From an uncultured Campylobacter sp. (GTDB lineage: Bacteria > Campylobacterota > Campylobacteria > Campylobacterales > Campylobacteraceae): a DNA stretch of 7,048 bases. Below the pieces are notes generated by a model. The model was not told the DNA's origin. It saw nothing but the letters and a program-made list of their open reading frames with translations, and made no database searches. Shown here one piece after another: positions 1-6,263 of this stretch (position 1 is the first letter of the stretch; every line of letters starts with the position of its first letter). A program made the position numbers and the translations under genes. The DNA lies in assembly GCF_938017615.1 (NCBI RefSeq), contig NZ_CALIJA010000164.1:1-7048 (forward strand), in the 5' to 3' direction.

Positions 1-164
1 AATTTATATTTGTTTACATCATTACTTATTTTTTAAATATATTTTTTCTATGGCTTTTCAAGTGGCTTGGATTTGATAATATGTATATAAACGGTTTTGT
101 GCTTTTGATCCCGCTAGCTGCGGTATCATTTTTATTAAATAAATTTTTCGTCTTTAGGAGATGA
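1..164 (+). CDS. GtrA-like family membrane protein, C-terminal end (partial)
   Basis: This is the 3' end of a gene whose start lies before the window; the frame is open from base 3 to a TGA at 162-164. The roughly 53 visible residues are strongly hydrophobic, with two membrane-like stretches split by a short WLGFDN-type loop, and end in LLNKFFVFRR. A small hydrophobic protein closing with a N-[KR]-F/Y-x-V-F-R tail is typical of the GtrA family, four-helix proteins proposed to flip undecaprenyl-phosphate-linked sugars across the inner membrane. The next gene starts 1 nt after the stop and encodes a GtrB-like transferase, the usual partner, which supports the call. Its ribosome site lies inside this gene's last codons, so translation of the two is probably coupled. 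The N-terminal half cannot be checked, so family membership rests on the tail and the context. Confidence 0.72.
   Translation, partial: FIFVYIITYFLNIFFLWLFKWLGFDNMYINGFVLLIPLAAVSFLLNKFFVFRR
156..160 (+). promoter_or_regulatory. Ribosome binding site of the GtrB-like gene, inside the GtrA-like gene
   Basis: AGGAG lies 5 nt before the ATG at 166. It sits within the last Arg-Arg codons of the upstream GtrA-like frame, which fixes the downstream start and suggests translational coupling. Confidence 0.7.
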
Positions 165-165
165 T

Positions 166-1098
166 ATGAAAAAGATCAGTATAGTTACTGCCTGCTTTAA
201 CGAGGAGGAGAATGTAGAGGAAGTCTATGCGCGCGTAAAAAAAGTTATGGAAGGATTTTCGGAGTACGCCTACGAGCATATATTTATTGATAATGCTTCG
301 ACCGATAGGACGGTTGAAATTTTAAAACGCCTAGCAAAGGATGATAAAAATTTAAAGATCATCGTAAATTCCAGAAACTTCGGGCATATCAAATCGCCAA
401 CCTATGCGCTTTTGGGTGCAGACGGAGATGCCGTTATCTCTATCGTGGCCGATTTGCAAGATCCGCCCGAGATGATTGCACAGTTTATAGAAAAATGGCA
501 AGAGGGCAACGACTTGGTTTTGGCTATTAAGCGAGATAGCGAGGAGCGTGGCGTGATGTTTAAAATCAGAGAGTGTTATTATGAACTCTTATCGAAGCTA
601 TCTGAGATCGAGATTTTTAAAAATTTTACCGGCTTTGGACTTTTTGATAAAAAGGTCATCGCGGCTCTTAGACAGATGCATGATCCGTATCCGTTTTTTC
701 GTGGAATGCTCGCGGAAGCGGGCTATAAGGTAGCTAAAATCCCTTACGATCAACCGGTAAGAATTAAAGGAGTTACCAAAAACAACTTCTACACGCTTTA
801 TGATATGGGGATACTCGGTATAATCTGCAATTCTAAAGTACCGCTTAGGCTCGCGACTTTTATAGGAATGATAATGGGCATTTTAAGCATAATAGTAGGA
901 CTTGTGTATTTTATCCTAAAACTCATATATTGGAACGAAATGAGCGTGGGTATCGCACCTCTTATTATACTTTTTTCGTTCGTTTCATCTGGAATTCTGT
1001 TTTTTATCGGTATAATAGGCGAATATATCGGGGCAATTTATACACAAGTGTTGAATCGCCCATTAGTATTTGAAAAAGAAAGAATAAATTTTGATTAA
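166..1098 (+). CDS. GtrB-like (DPM1-type) family 2 glycosyltransferase with two C-terminal membrane helices
   Basis: This 310-aa protein probably transfers a sugar from a nucleotide donor to undecaprenyl phosphate on the inner face of the cytoplasmic membrane. The N-terminal GT-A domain shows the family 2 opening (IVTACFNEEENV, residues 6-17), the DNASTDRT loop (42-49), NSRNFGH (68-74) and the metal-binding ADLQDPPE motif (95-102; D96/D99). Two strongly hydrophobic helices follow at about 229-252 and 262-286, with a short basic tail, the layout of GtrB, ArnC and other polyprenyl-phosphate glycosyltransferases; the length is normal. The start has AGGAG at 156-160. Only 1 nt separates it from the GtrA-like gene, and the pair resembles the gtrA-gtrB unit that modifies O-antigen in phages and enteric bacteria. 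The donor sugar cannot be read from sequence; glucose is the classic one, but a sugar made by the following genes is possible. The class is secure, the substrate is not. Confidence 0.9.
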   Translation: MKKISIVTACFNEEENVEEVYARVKKVMEGFSEYAYEHIFIDNASTDRTVEILKRLAKDDKNLKIIVNSRNFGHIKSPTYALLGADGDAVISIVADLQDPPEMIAQFIEKWQEGNDLVLAIKRDSEERGVMFKIRECYYELLSKLSEIEIFKNFTGFGLFDKKVIAALRQMHDPYPFFRGMLAEAGYKVAKIPYDQPVRIKGVTKNNFYTLYDMGILGIICNSKVPLRLATFIGMIMGILSIIVGLVYFILKLIYWNEMSVGIAPLIILFSFVSSGILFFIGIIGEYIGAIYTQVLNRPLVFEKERINFD

Positions 1099-1104
1099 AG
1101 GGAG
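1099..1104 (+). promoter_or_regulatory. Ribosome binding site of rfbF
   Basis: AGGGAG lies 5 nt before the ATG at 1110, in the 11-nt gap after the GtrB-like stop. The gap is too short for a separate promoter or terminator. Confidence 0.65.
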
Positions 1105-1109
1105 CTTTA

Positions 1110-1883
1110 ATGAAAGTTTTAATACTAGCAGGAGGTTTCGGTACTAGGCTTGCCGAAGAGACGAGCATTAGGCCAAAGCCAATGGTAGAGATCGGCGAAA
1201 AACCGATTTTATGGCATATTATGAAAATTTATAGTTTGTACGGATTTAACGAATTCGTCATTCTACTTGGTTATAAAGGCTACTATATCAAAGAATATTT
1301 TGCCAATTATTTTTTACATCAAAGCGATATGACTATAGATTTGAAAAATGGCAAGATGGAGGTTTTGAGCAATTTTAGCGAGCCTTGGAGCGTTACGCTG
1401 TTAAATACCGGACTAAACACTATGACGGGCGGTCGTATTAAGCGAGCTCAGAGCATAGTGGGAGACGAACCATTTTTACTTACTTATGGCGATGGTGTTA
1501 GTGATATAGATATCCATGAGCTTGTAAAATTCCATAAGTCCCACGGCAAAGCGCTTACTATGACTTCCGTTCAGCCGGAAGGTCGCTTTGGAGCTCTAAA
1601 TATAGATGACAAAAGTCGCGTGCATGAGTTTAAGGAAAAACCAAAAGGAGACGGCAATTGGATTAATGCCGGTTTCTTTGTATGTGAGCCAAAGGTTTTT
1701 GACTATATTACAAATGGCGATGCGACGATATTCGAGCAAGAGCCGCTTATGAATTTGGCACACGACGGTGAAATTTTAGCGTATAAACATAGCGGCTTTT
1801 GGAAGCCGATGGATACGCTTAGAGATAAGCTTGAGTTAAATAAAATTTGGGATAGCGGTAACGCTCCGTGGAAAAAGTGGTAG
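1110..1883 (+). CDS. rfbF: Glucose-1-phosphate cytidylyltransferase
   Basis: The enzyme joins CTP and alpha-D-glucose 1-phosphate to give CDP-glucose and pyrophosphate, the first committed step to CDP-linked 6-deoxy and 3,6-dideoxy sugars; it is cytosolic. The sequence shows the nucleotidyltransferase signature LAGGFGTRL (residues 6-14), the substrate-binding RPKPM (21-25), a metal-binding YGDGVSD (126-132), WINAGFF (184-190), and the closing FWKPMDT (230-236) and APWKKW end typical of RfbF. At 257 aa it has the same length as the well-studied Salmonella enzyme. The ATG at 1110 has AGGGAG 5 nt upstream. The dehydratase that uses its product follows directly. Similar pyrophosphorylases such as RmlA and GalU lack this C-terminal pattern and would not be followed by rfbG, so this is a firm call. 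Confidence 0.96.
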   Translation: MKVLILAGGFGTRLAEETSIRPKPMVEIGEKPILWHIMKIYSLYGFNEFVILLGYKGYYIKEYFANYFLHQSDMTIDLKNGKMEVLSNFSEPWSVTLLNTGLNTMTGGRIKRAQSIVGDEPFLLTYGDGVSDIDIHELVKFHKSHGKALTMTSVQPEGRFGALNIDDKSRVHEFKEKPKGDGNWINAGFFVCEPKVFDYITNGDATIFEQEPLMNLAHDGEILAYKHSGFWKPMDTLRDKLELNKIWDSGNAPWKKW

Positions 1884-1885
1884 CG

Positions 1886-2968
1886 ATGCGAGATATGCAG
1901 GGTCTATACTCCGGAATTTATAAGGGCAAAACGGTTTTGCTTACCGGACATACCGGCTTTAAGGGCTCGTGGCTTAGTCTATGGCTGGAGCGCATGGGTG
2001 CGAAAGTGATAGGCTATTCGCTTCCGGCGCCTACAGAGCCAAATCATATAGGACTTTTAAATTTAAATATCGTCCAGATAATGGGCGACATACGGGATCT
2101 TGCCAAATTAGACGAAGTATTTGCGACTTATAAACCCGATATCGTATTTCACTTTGCCGCTCAGGCGCTCGTACGCCCATCTTACGCCGATCCTATCACA
2201 ACCTACGAAATCAATGTCATCGGCACATTAAAAGTCCTTGAAGCCTGCAGAAAAGCAGGCGTTCGCGCGATCGTAAATATCACCAGCGACAAGGCTTATG
2301 AAAATAAAGAATGGGTTTGGGGATATCGCGAGAGCGATCCTATGGGCGGATATGATCCATATAGCTCGTCGAAAGGCTGTGCGGATCTTCTGGCTAGTTC
2401 ATATCGAAACTCCTTTTTTAACGAAAAAGATTACGGCACAAAGCATCAAACGCTGCTTGCCACGTGTCGCGCAGGTAACGTAATAGGCGGCGGAGACTGG
2501 GCGCAAGATAGATTGATTTGCGACGTTATGCGCGCAGCAGCTAAAAATGAAGCGGTAACGATCCGCAATCCGCATGCGACGCGTCCTTGGCAGCACGTAC
2601 TCGAGCCGCTTAGCGGATATTTGCTCGTAGGGCAAAAGTTGCTTGAAGGACGAAAGGAATTCGGCGGTGCGTGGAATTTCGGACCTAGCGATGATGGTGC
2701 GATTAGGGTGCTTGATGTACTAAAGAGTGCCAAGCGATATTGGGATAAGACAGAATTTAAAATCGGCTCCGACATAAACCAGCCGCATGAGGCAAATTTA
2801 TTAAAGCTTGATTGCTCTAAAGCACATGCGCTGCTTGGTTGGAAGCCAGTTTGGGATAGTGAAACGGCATTTGAAAAAACTGTAAAATGGTATAAAAATT
2901 TCTACGAAAACGGCGCGATCGATACCGAACAAAATTTAAACGACTACGTAAAAGAGATGATGCGATGA
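1886..2968 (+). CDS. rfbG: CDP-glucose 4,6-dehydratase
   Basis: This extended short-chain dehydrogenase/reductase converts CDP-glucose to CDP-4-keto-6-deoxyglucose using bound NAD+. From the ATG at 1886 it is 360 aa, close to the roughly 360 aa usual for RfbG. It carries the Rossmann motif TGHTGFKGSW (residues 20-29), the acid/base pair region TSDK (133-136), the catalytic Tyr159-x3-Lys163 in PYSSSKG, and the family-typical NVIGGGDWAQDR and RPWQHVLEP stretches. The start is uncertain: a GTG at 1868 would overlap rfbF by 16 nt, and an ATG at 1895 would give 357 aa. None has a strong ribosome site. I chose 1886 because it lies 2 nt after the rfbF stop and gives the usual length. The stop overlaps the next start by 4 nt (ATGA). 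The sample lines counted are GC-rich (50-55%) compared with genes further on. Function is firm, the first codons are not. Confidence 0.94.
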   Translation: MRDMQGLYSGIYKGKTVLLTGHTGFKGSWLSLWLERMGAKVIGYSLPAPTEPNHIGLLNLNIVQIMGDIRDLAKLDEVFATYKPDIVFHFAAQALVRPSYADPITTYEINVIGTLKVLEACRKAGVRAIVNITSDKAYENKEWVWGYRESDPMGGYDPYSSSKGCADLLASSYRNSFFNEKDYGTKHQTLLATCRAGNVIGGGDWAQDRLICDVMRAAAKNEAVTIRNPHATRPWQHVLEPLSGYLLVGQKLLEGRKEFGGAWNFGPSDDGAIRVLDVLKSAKRYWDKTEFKIGSDINQPHEANLLKLDCSKAHALLGWKPVWDSETAFEKTVKWYKNFYENGAIDTEQNLNDYVKEMMR

Positions 2969-4755
2969 TAAAAGTTAGCGATTTTATAGCAAAATTTATA
3001 GCCGAACACGAAGATACTGCAAAGACCGTATTTATGGTCTCAGGCGGCGGCAATATGCACCTGATAGATTCGCTTGGCAAAAATGAAAATTTAGAGTATG
3101 TCTGTAACCATCACGAACAGGCTTGCGCGATAGCCGCAGAGGGATATGCGCGCGTCTCAAATAAGATTGGTATCGCGTATGTTACCACAGGCCCCGGCGG
3201 AACGAATGCGATTACCGGCGTTTACGGTGCCTGGGTGGATTCGATCCCTACGATGATCATATCGGGGCAAGTGAAATTTCAGACGACCATTGCTTCGCAA
3301 CCCGAGTTAAATTTACGTCAGCTCGGCGATCAAGAGGTTAATATCATTGATATTGTAAGACCTATCACAAAATACGCCGTAATGATAACGGATAAAAATA
3401 GCATAAAATTTCATCTGCAAAAAGCTATTTATGAGGCTAAGCACGGCAGACCCGGACCCGTATGGCTGGATGTGCCGCTAGATATACAAGGCGCGATGGT
3501 GGACGAAGCGGATCTGGTAGAATTTGAAATCCCCGAAGAGCCGAAGTTTGACACAAAAATCCCGCAGGTTTTAGATGCGTTAAAAGCTGCTAAACGCCCC
3601 GTTATCATTGTAGGTAACGGCGTAACGCTTGCCGGCGCTAACGAAGAATTTCTAAAACTAATCGAAATTTTAAAAATCCCCGTTATCGGTACTTTCGCTA
3701 GATACGATATCGTTAGAAATGACCATGAGCTATTTTTTGGCAGATATGGCACTATCGGCAATAGAGCGGCAAATTTTGTCGTGCAAAATTCCGATCTCAT
3801 CATTGCTATAGGTGCTAGATTAAATATCCGTGCAGTCAGCTATAACTGGGAATTCTTCGGCAGAGAAGCCAAAAAAATTTTAGTTGATATCGACCAAAAC
3901 GAACTAAACAAAAAAACTATTGCCGCAGATATTAAGATAAAATCCGATGCGAAGGTTTTTATATCGGATTTGCGATCTGTGCTGAAAGACGAGCTAGATT
4001 TTGGAGCTTGGCTTGAAATTTGTAAAAATTACAGAAAGAATTATCCTACGATTGAGCCTTTTAGACAAAATGTAAAAGAGCGGGTTGATTCATATAATTT
4101 CTTCGATGTGCTATCTAATCATAAACGAGATTTAGTTTATGTATTCGGTAACGGTACGGCATGTGTTTCATCGTATCAGAGCTTGCGCTTATATGAGAAT
4201 CAAAAGGTGGTAGTAAATTCGGGTTGTGCTTCTATGGGATACGATCTGCCTGCCGCAATCGGTGCCTGCTTCGCGAATGGCAAAAAAAATACGATTTGCG
4301 TTACGGGTGAAGGTAGCTTGCAGATGAATATTCAAGAGCTTCAGACAATAATTCATAATAAGCTTCCGATCAAAATCTTTGTTCTGAATAATGCAGGCTA
4401 TATTTCTATCAGAAATACTCAAAACAACTTTTTTAAAGGGCACAAGGTAGGCTCAGATAAAGATAGCGGCGTCAGCTTTCCTAATATCGTAAAATTAGCA
4501 GAGGTTTATGGCTTTGAAGCCTGCAGGATAGAAAATCAGCTAAATTTAAAAGGGGAGTTGGAGGAAATTCTATCCAAACCAGGTGCGGTAGTTTGCGAAA
4601 TAATGCTTTCACCTATTGAAAAAATGGAGCCAAAATTATCGTCTAAGATAAAGCCTGACGGCAAAATGGTTTCAAAGCCACTTGAGGATATGTTTCCGTT
4701 CTTGCCGCGAGAAGAATTTTATAAAAATATGATAATTAAGCCGGTAGATGAATAA
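2965..4755 (+). CDS. Thiamine-diphosphate-dependent enzyme, acetolactate synthase-like (possible YerE-type sugar acyl carboligase)
   Basis: This 596-aa protein has the three-domain ThDP fold: an N-terminal pyrimidine-binding domain (about 1-175) with the cofactor-activating Glu51 in NHHEQACAIAAEGYAR and TTGPGGTNAITG after it; a middle domain (about 190-330); and a C-terminal pyrophosphate domain with GEGS (448-451) and, 27 residues on, NN (475-476). The usual metal-binding motif is GDG-x(~25)-NN, so Asp has become Glu here. A tail with PLEDM-FPFLPREEF near 576-588 goes beyond the core fold. Acetolactate synthases decarboxylate a 2-oxo acid and pass the acyl group to an acceptor. In sugar loci a relative, YerE, passes an acetyl group to a CDP-4-keto-dideoxy sugar. 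The 4-nt overlap with rfbG, an 8-nt overlap with the phosphatase gene and the lack of an IlvN-type subunit argue for a sugar role rather than valine synthesis. The start uses AAAGAG at 2951-2956. GC content falls sharply towards the 3' end. Enzyme class is firm; the reaction is inferred. Confidence 0.87.
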   Translation: MIKVSDFIAKFIAEHEDTAKTVFMVSGGGNMHLIDSLGKNENLEYVCNHHEQACAIAAEGYARVSNKIGIAYVTTGPGGTNAITGVYGAWVDSIPTMIISGQVKFQTTIASQPELNLRQLGDQEVNIIDIVRPITKYAVMITDKNSIKFHLQKAIYEAKHGRPGPVWLDVPLDIQGAMVDEADLVEFEIPEEPKFDTKIPQVLDALKAAKRPVIIVGNGVTLAGANEEFLKLIEILKIPVIGTFARYDIVRNDHELFFGRYGTIGNRAANFVVQNSDLIIAIGARLNIRAVSYNWEFFGREAKKILVDIDQNELNKKTIAADIKIKSDAKVFISDLRSVLKDELDFGAWLEICKNYRKNYPTIEPFRQNVKERVDSYNFFDVLSNHKRDLVYVFGNGTACVSSYQSLRLYENQKVVVNSGCASMGYDLPAAIGACFANGKKNTICVTGEGSLQMNIQELQTIIHNKLPIKIFVLNNAGYISIRNTQNNFFKGHKVGSDKDSGVSFPNIVKLAEVYGFEACRIENQLNLKGELEEILSKPGAVVCEIMLSPIEKMEPKLSSKIKPDGKMVSKPLEDMFPFLPREEFYKNMIIKPVDE

Positions 4756-5476
4756 AGCTGTAGTTTTTGACTTAGACGGGACTATTTATTTTGGGAGTAA
4801 AATTGCCGATTTTGCTTTGCAAACTATAGATGAGCTTCAATCCAATGGTTATAATGTCTTATTTTTTACTAATAATTCAACTAAAACAAGAGTTGAAATT
4901 TTAGATAAATTAATTCATATGGGTATAAGAACTACTGTAGATAAAATATATACCTCAGCTTATGCTAGTGCTATATTTTTGCAAAGAAATGATCTAAGAA
5001 ATATATTTTTAGTTGGTAGCCGTGGTTTTAAAAGTGAATTAATGAATGCAGATATAAATGTCGAGGATGAGTATAGTTGTGAAGCCGTGGTAATTGGGCT
5101 TGATTTAAATTTTAACTATGAAATTTTATCAAGAGCTCTTATTGCATTACAAAAATCTCGTAGAATAATAGTGGCAAATACAGATAAAAATTTCCCGGTA
5201 GAAAATGGTCTTTTAAGACCCGGTGCCAATGCTATGCTAAGTGCAATCCTTGGTAGCATTGATGAAGAAATTAAGCTGGATATAGTAGGAAAGCCAAATC
5301 CTTTTATGCTCGAAATTTTATGTAAGAATTGGGGGCTTGATAAACAGCATATCGTTGTGGTAGGTGATAGGATAGAAAGTGATATGGCTATGGCAAAGAA
5401 TTTTAATTGTAAAGGAATTCTAGTTGGCAATGATATTACATTGCTGAATGTTAAGAATAAAATTTTAAGGAGCTAA
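4748..5476 (+). CDS. HAD-superfamily (subfamily IIA, NagD-like) phosphatase
   Basis: This 242-aa protein is close in length to NagD-type phosphatases, which remove phosphate from small metabolites. All four HAD motifs are visible: DLDGT with nucleophile Asp8 and general acid Asp10; FFTNNST (39-45) as motif II; Lys182 in VGKPNP as motif III; and VVGDRIESD (204-212) with Asp207 and Asp212 as motif IV. The segment between motifs II and III, including NTDKNFP (144-150), is the C2-type cap of subfamily IIA. The ATG overlaps the end of the ThDP gene by 8 nt and has no clear ribosome site, so it is probably translated by coupling. In context it may dephosphorylate an intermediate used by the neighbouring aldolase or ThDP enzyme; the substrate cannot be read. 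The gene is much more AT-rich (29% GC by hand count over 4801-5220) than most neighbours, suggesting a separate origin. Confidence 0.9.
   Translation: MNKAVVFDLDGTIYFGSKIADFALQTIDELQSNGYNVLFFTNNSTKTRVEILDKLIHMGIRTTVDKIYTSAYASAIFLQRNDLRNIFLVGSRGFKSELMNADINVEDEYSCEAVVIGLDLNFNYEILSRALIALQKSRRIIVANTDKNFPVENGLLRPGANAMLSAILGSIDEEIKLDIVGKPNPFMLEILCKNWGLDKQHIVVVGDRIESDMAMAKNFNCKGILVGNDITLLNVKNKILRS
5467..5472 (+). promoter_or_regulatory. Ribosome binding site of the aldolase gene
   Basis: AAGGAG lies 5 nt before the ATG at 5478, within the last two sense codons of the phosphatase gene. It is one of the stronger sites in the window and fixes this start. Confidence 0.7.
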
Positions 5477-5477
5477 A

Positions 5478-6263
5478 ATGAATGTTTTAGAATACGAGAT
5501 GATCGATATTCTTAAAAGACTTAAAGACGAATACGGTGTTTTTGAGATCAAAGCGGAATACGAAAATGAGGGTAGTAGACAGGAGGAGCTTTGTAGGTTA
5601 AAAGATATTACTTCTAAAATTGATCTGCCTATTATTATGAAGATTGGTGGCGTAGAAGCTGTTACCGATATGTATAATGCTATCACGCTTGGCGTAAAAG
5701 GGATCGTAGCTCCGATGGCGGAGACAAAATTTGCCGTTAGTAAGTTCGTGGCCGCTATAAATACCTTTGTAGCAGAAGATAACCGTAATGATATAGAATT
5801 CGCGATTAATGTAGAAACCATAACATGCTATGAGAATTTAGACGATATTTTATCTTTAGAAAATATCAATACATTAACCGGCATAACGATAGGCAGGGTT
5901 GATTTTACTGCTTCGATGGGCAAAAATAGGGATTTCGCAGATAGCGATGAGATGTTAAAATATTGCGAAGATATTTACACTAAAGCAAGGGCCAAAGGAC
6001 TAAAATGCGGTCTAGGCGGAGCCATATCCGCGAAGTCATGCGATTTTATTAAATATCTCATTTCTAAAGGACTACTTGATAAATACGAAACGCGAAAGAT
6101 CGTATATTGCAAAGATGCTGTAAACAATATGGAAGCCGGAATTTTAGCTGGCGTTGAATTTGAATTAGCTTGGCTTAAGAGCAAGCGTAGGTATTATCAC
6201 AGAATCAAGTCCGAGGACGAGAAAAGAATCGAAATGCTTGAAAAAAGGCTAAGTAACAGATGA
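5478..6263 (+). CDS. HpcH/HpaI aldolase / citrate lyase beta-like family protein
   Basis: This 261-aa protein has the PEP/pyruvate-lyase type TIM barrel. Visible family marks are DLPIIMKIGG (residues 49-58), LGVKGIVAPMAET (71-83), the metal ligand Glu113 in INVET, Asp142 in GRVDFTASMG (139-148), and GLGGAIS (178-184). Relatives make or break carbon-carbon bonds between pyruvate or acetyl units and an aldehyde or 2-oxo acid with a divalent metal. Two things look unusual against HpcH: Lys55 stands where the pyruvate-binding Arg would be expected, and no His is seen near the EYENEG segment (27-32) where the HpcH catalytic His should fall. The substrate may therefore not be pyruvate. The C-terminus (about 232-261) is highly charged and probably helical. 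The gene starts 1 nt after the phosphatase stop and overlaps the next by 4 nt, so it belongs to the same unit. Family is firm; the reaction is unknown. Confidence 0.85.
   Translation: MNVLEYEMIDILKRLKDEYGVFEIKAEYENEGSRQEELCRLKDITSKIDLPIIMKIGGVEAVTDMYNAITLGVKGIVAPMAETKFAVSKFVAAINTFVAEDNRNDIEFAINVETITCYENLDDILSLENINTLTGITIGRVDFTASMGKNRDFADSDEMLKYCEDIYTKARAKGLKCGLGGAISAKSCDFIKYLISKGLLDKYETRKIVYCKDAVNNMEAGILAGVEFELAWLKSKRRYYHRIKSEDEKRIEMLEKRLSNR

Noticed and set aside
2243..2260. Perfect 6-bp inverted repeat (GCCTGC / GCAGGC, 6-nt loop) resembling a terminator stem
   Set aside because: It is inside the rfbG frame, encodes ordinary residues, and has no T-run after it, so a terminator is unlikely.
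2446..2775. 109-codon open frame on the minus strand inside rfbG, with smaller overlapping ones
   Set aside because: Complementary to the conserved rfbG coding sequence, with several overlapping shadows and no motif.
3429..3803. 124-codon open frame on the minus strand
   Set aside because: It lies wholly opposite the well-supported ThDP gene, has no recognisable domain, and its Ser/Pro/Ile-rich composition is that of a reverse-strand shadow.
4282..4289. Run of eight A in the ThDP gene, a possible slippage site for phase variation
   Set aside because: Short A-runs are common in this AT-rich style of genome (another of seven at 3910-3916). Campylobacter phase variation mostly uses longer G/C tracts, and the frame is intact.
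2965..4755. Biosynthetic acetolactate synthase large subunit (ilvB/ilvI)
   Set aside because: No small regulatory subunit gene follows, the metal motif is GEG, and the gene is embedded between nucleotide-sugar genes, so a role in valine/isoleucine synthesis is less likely.
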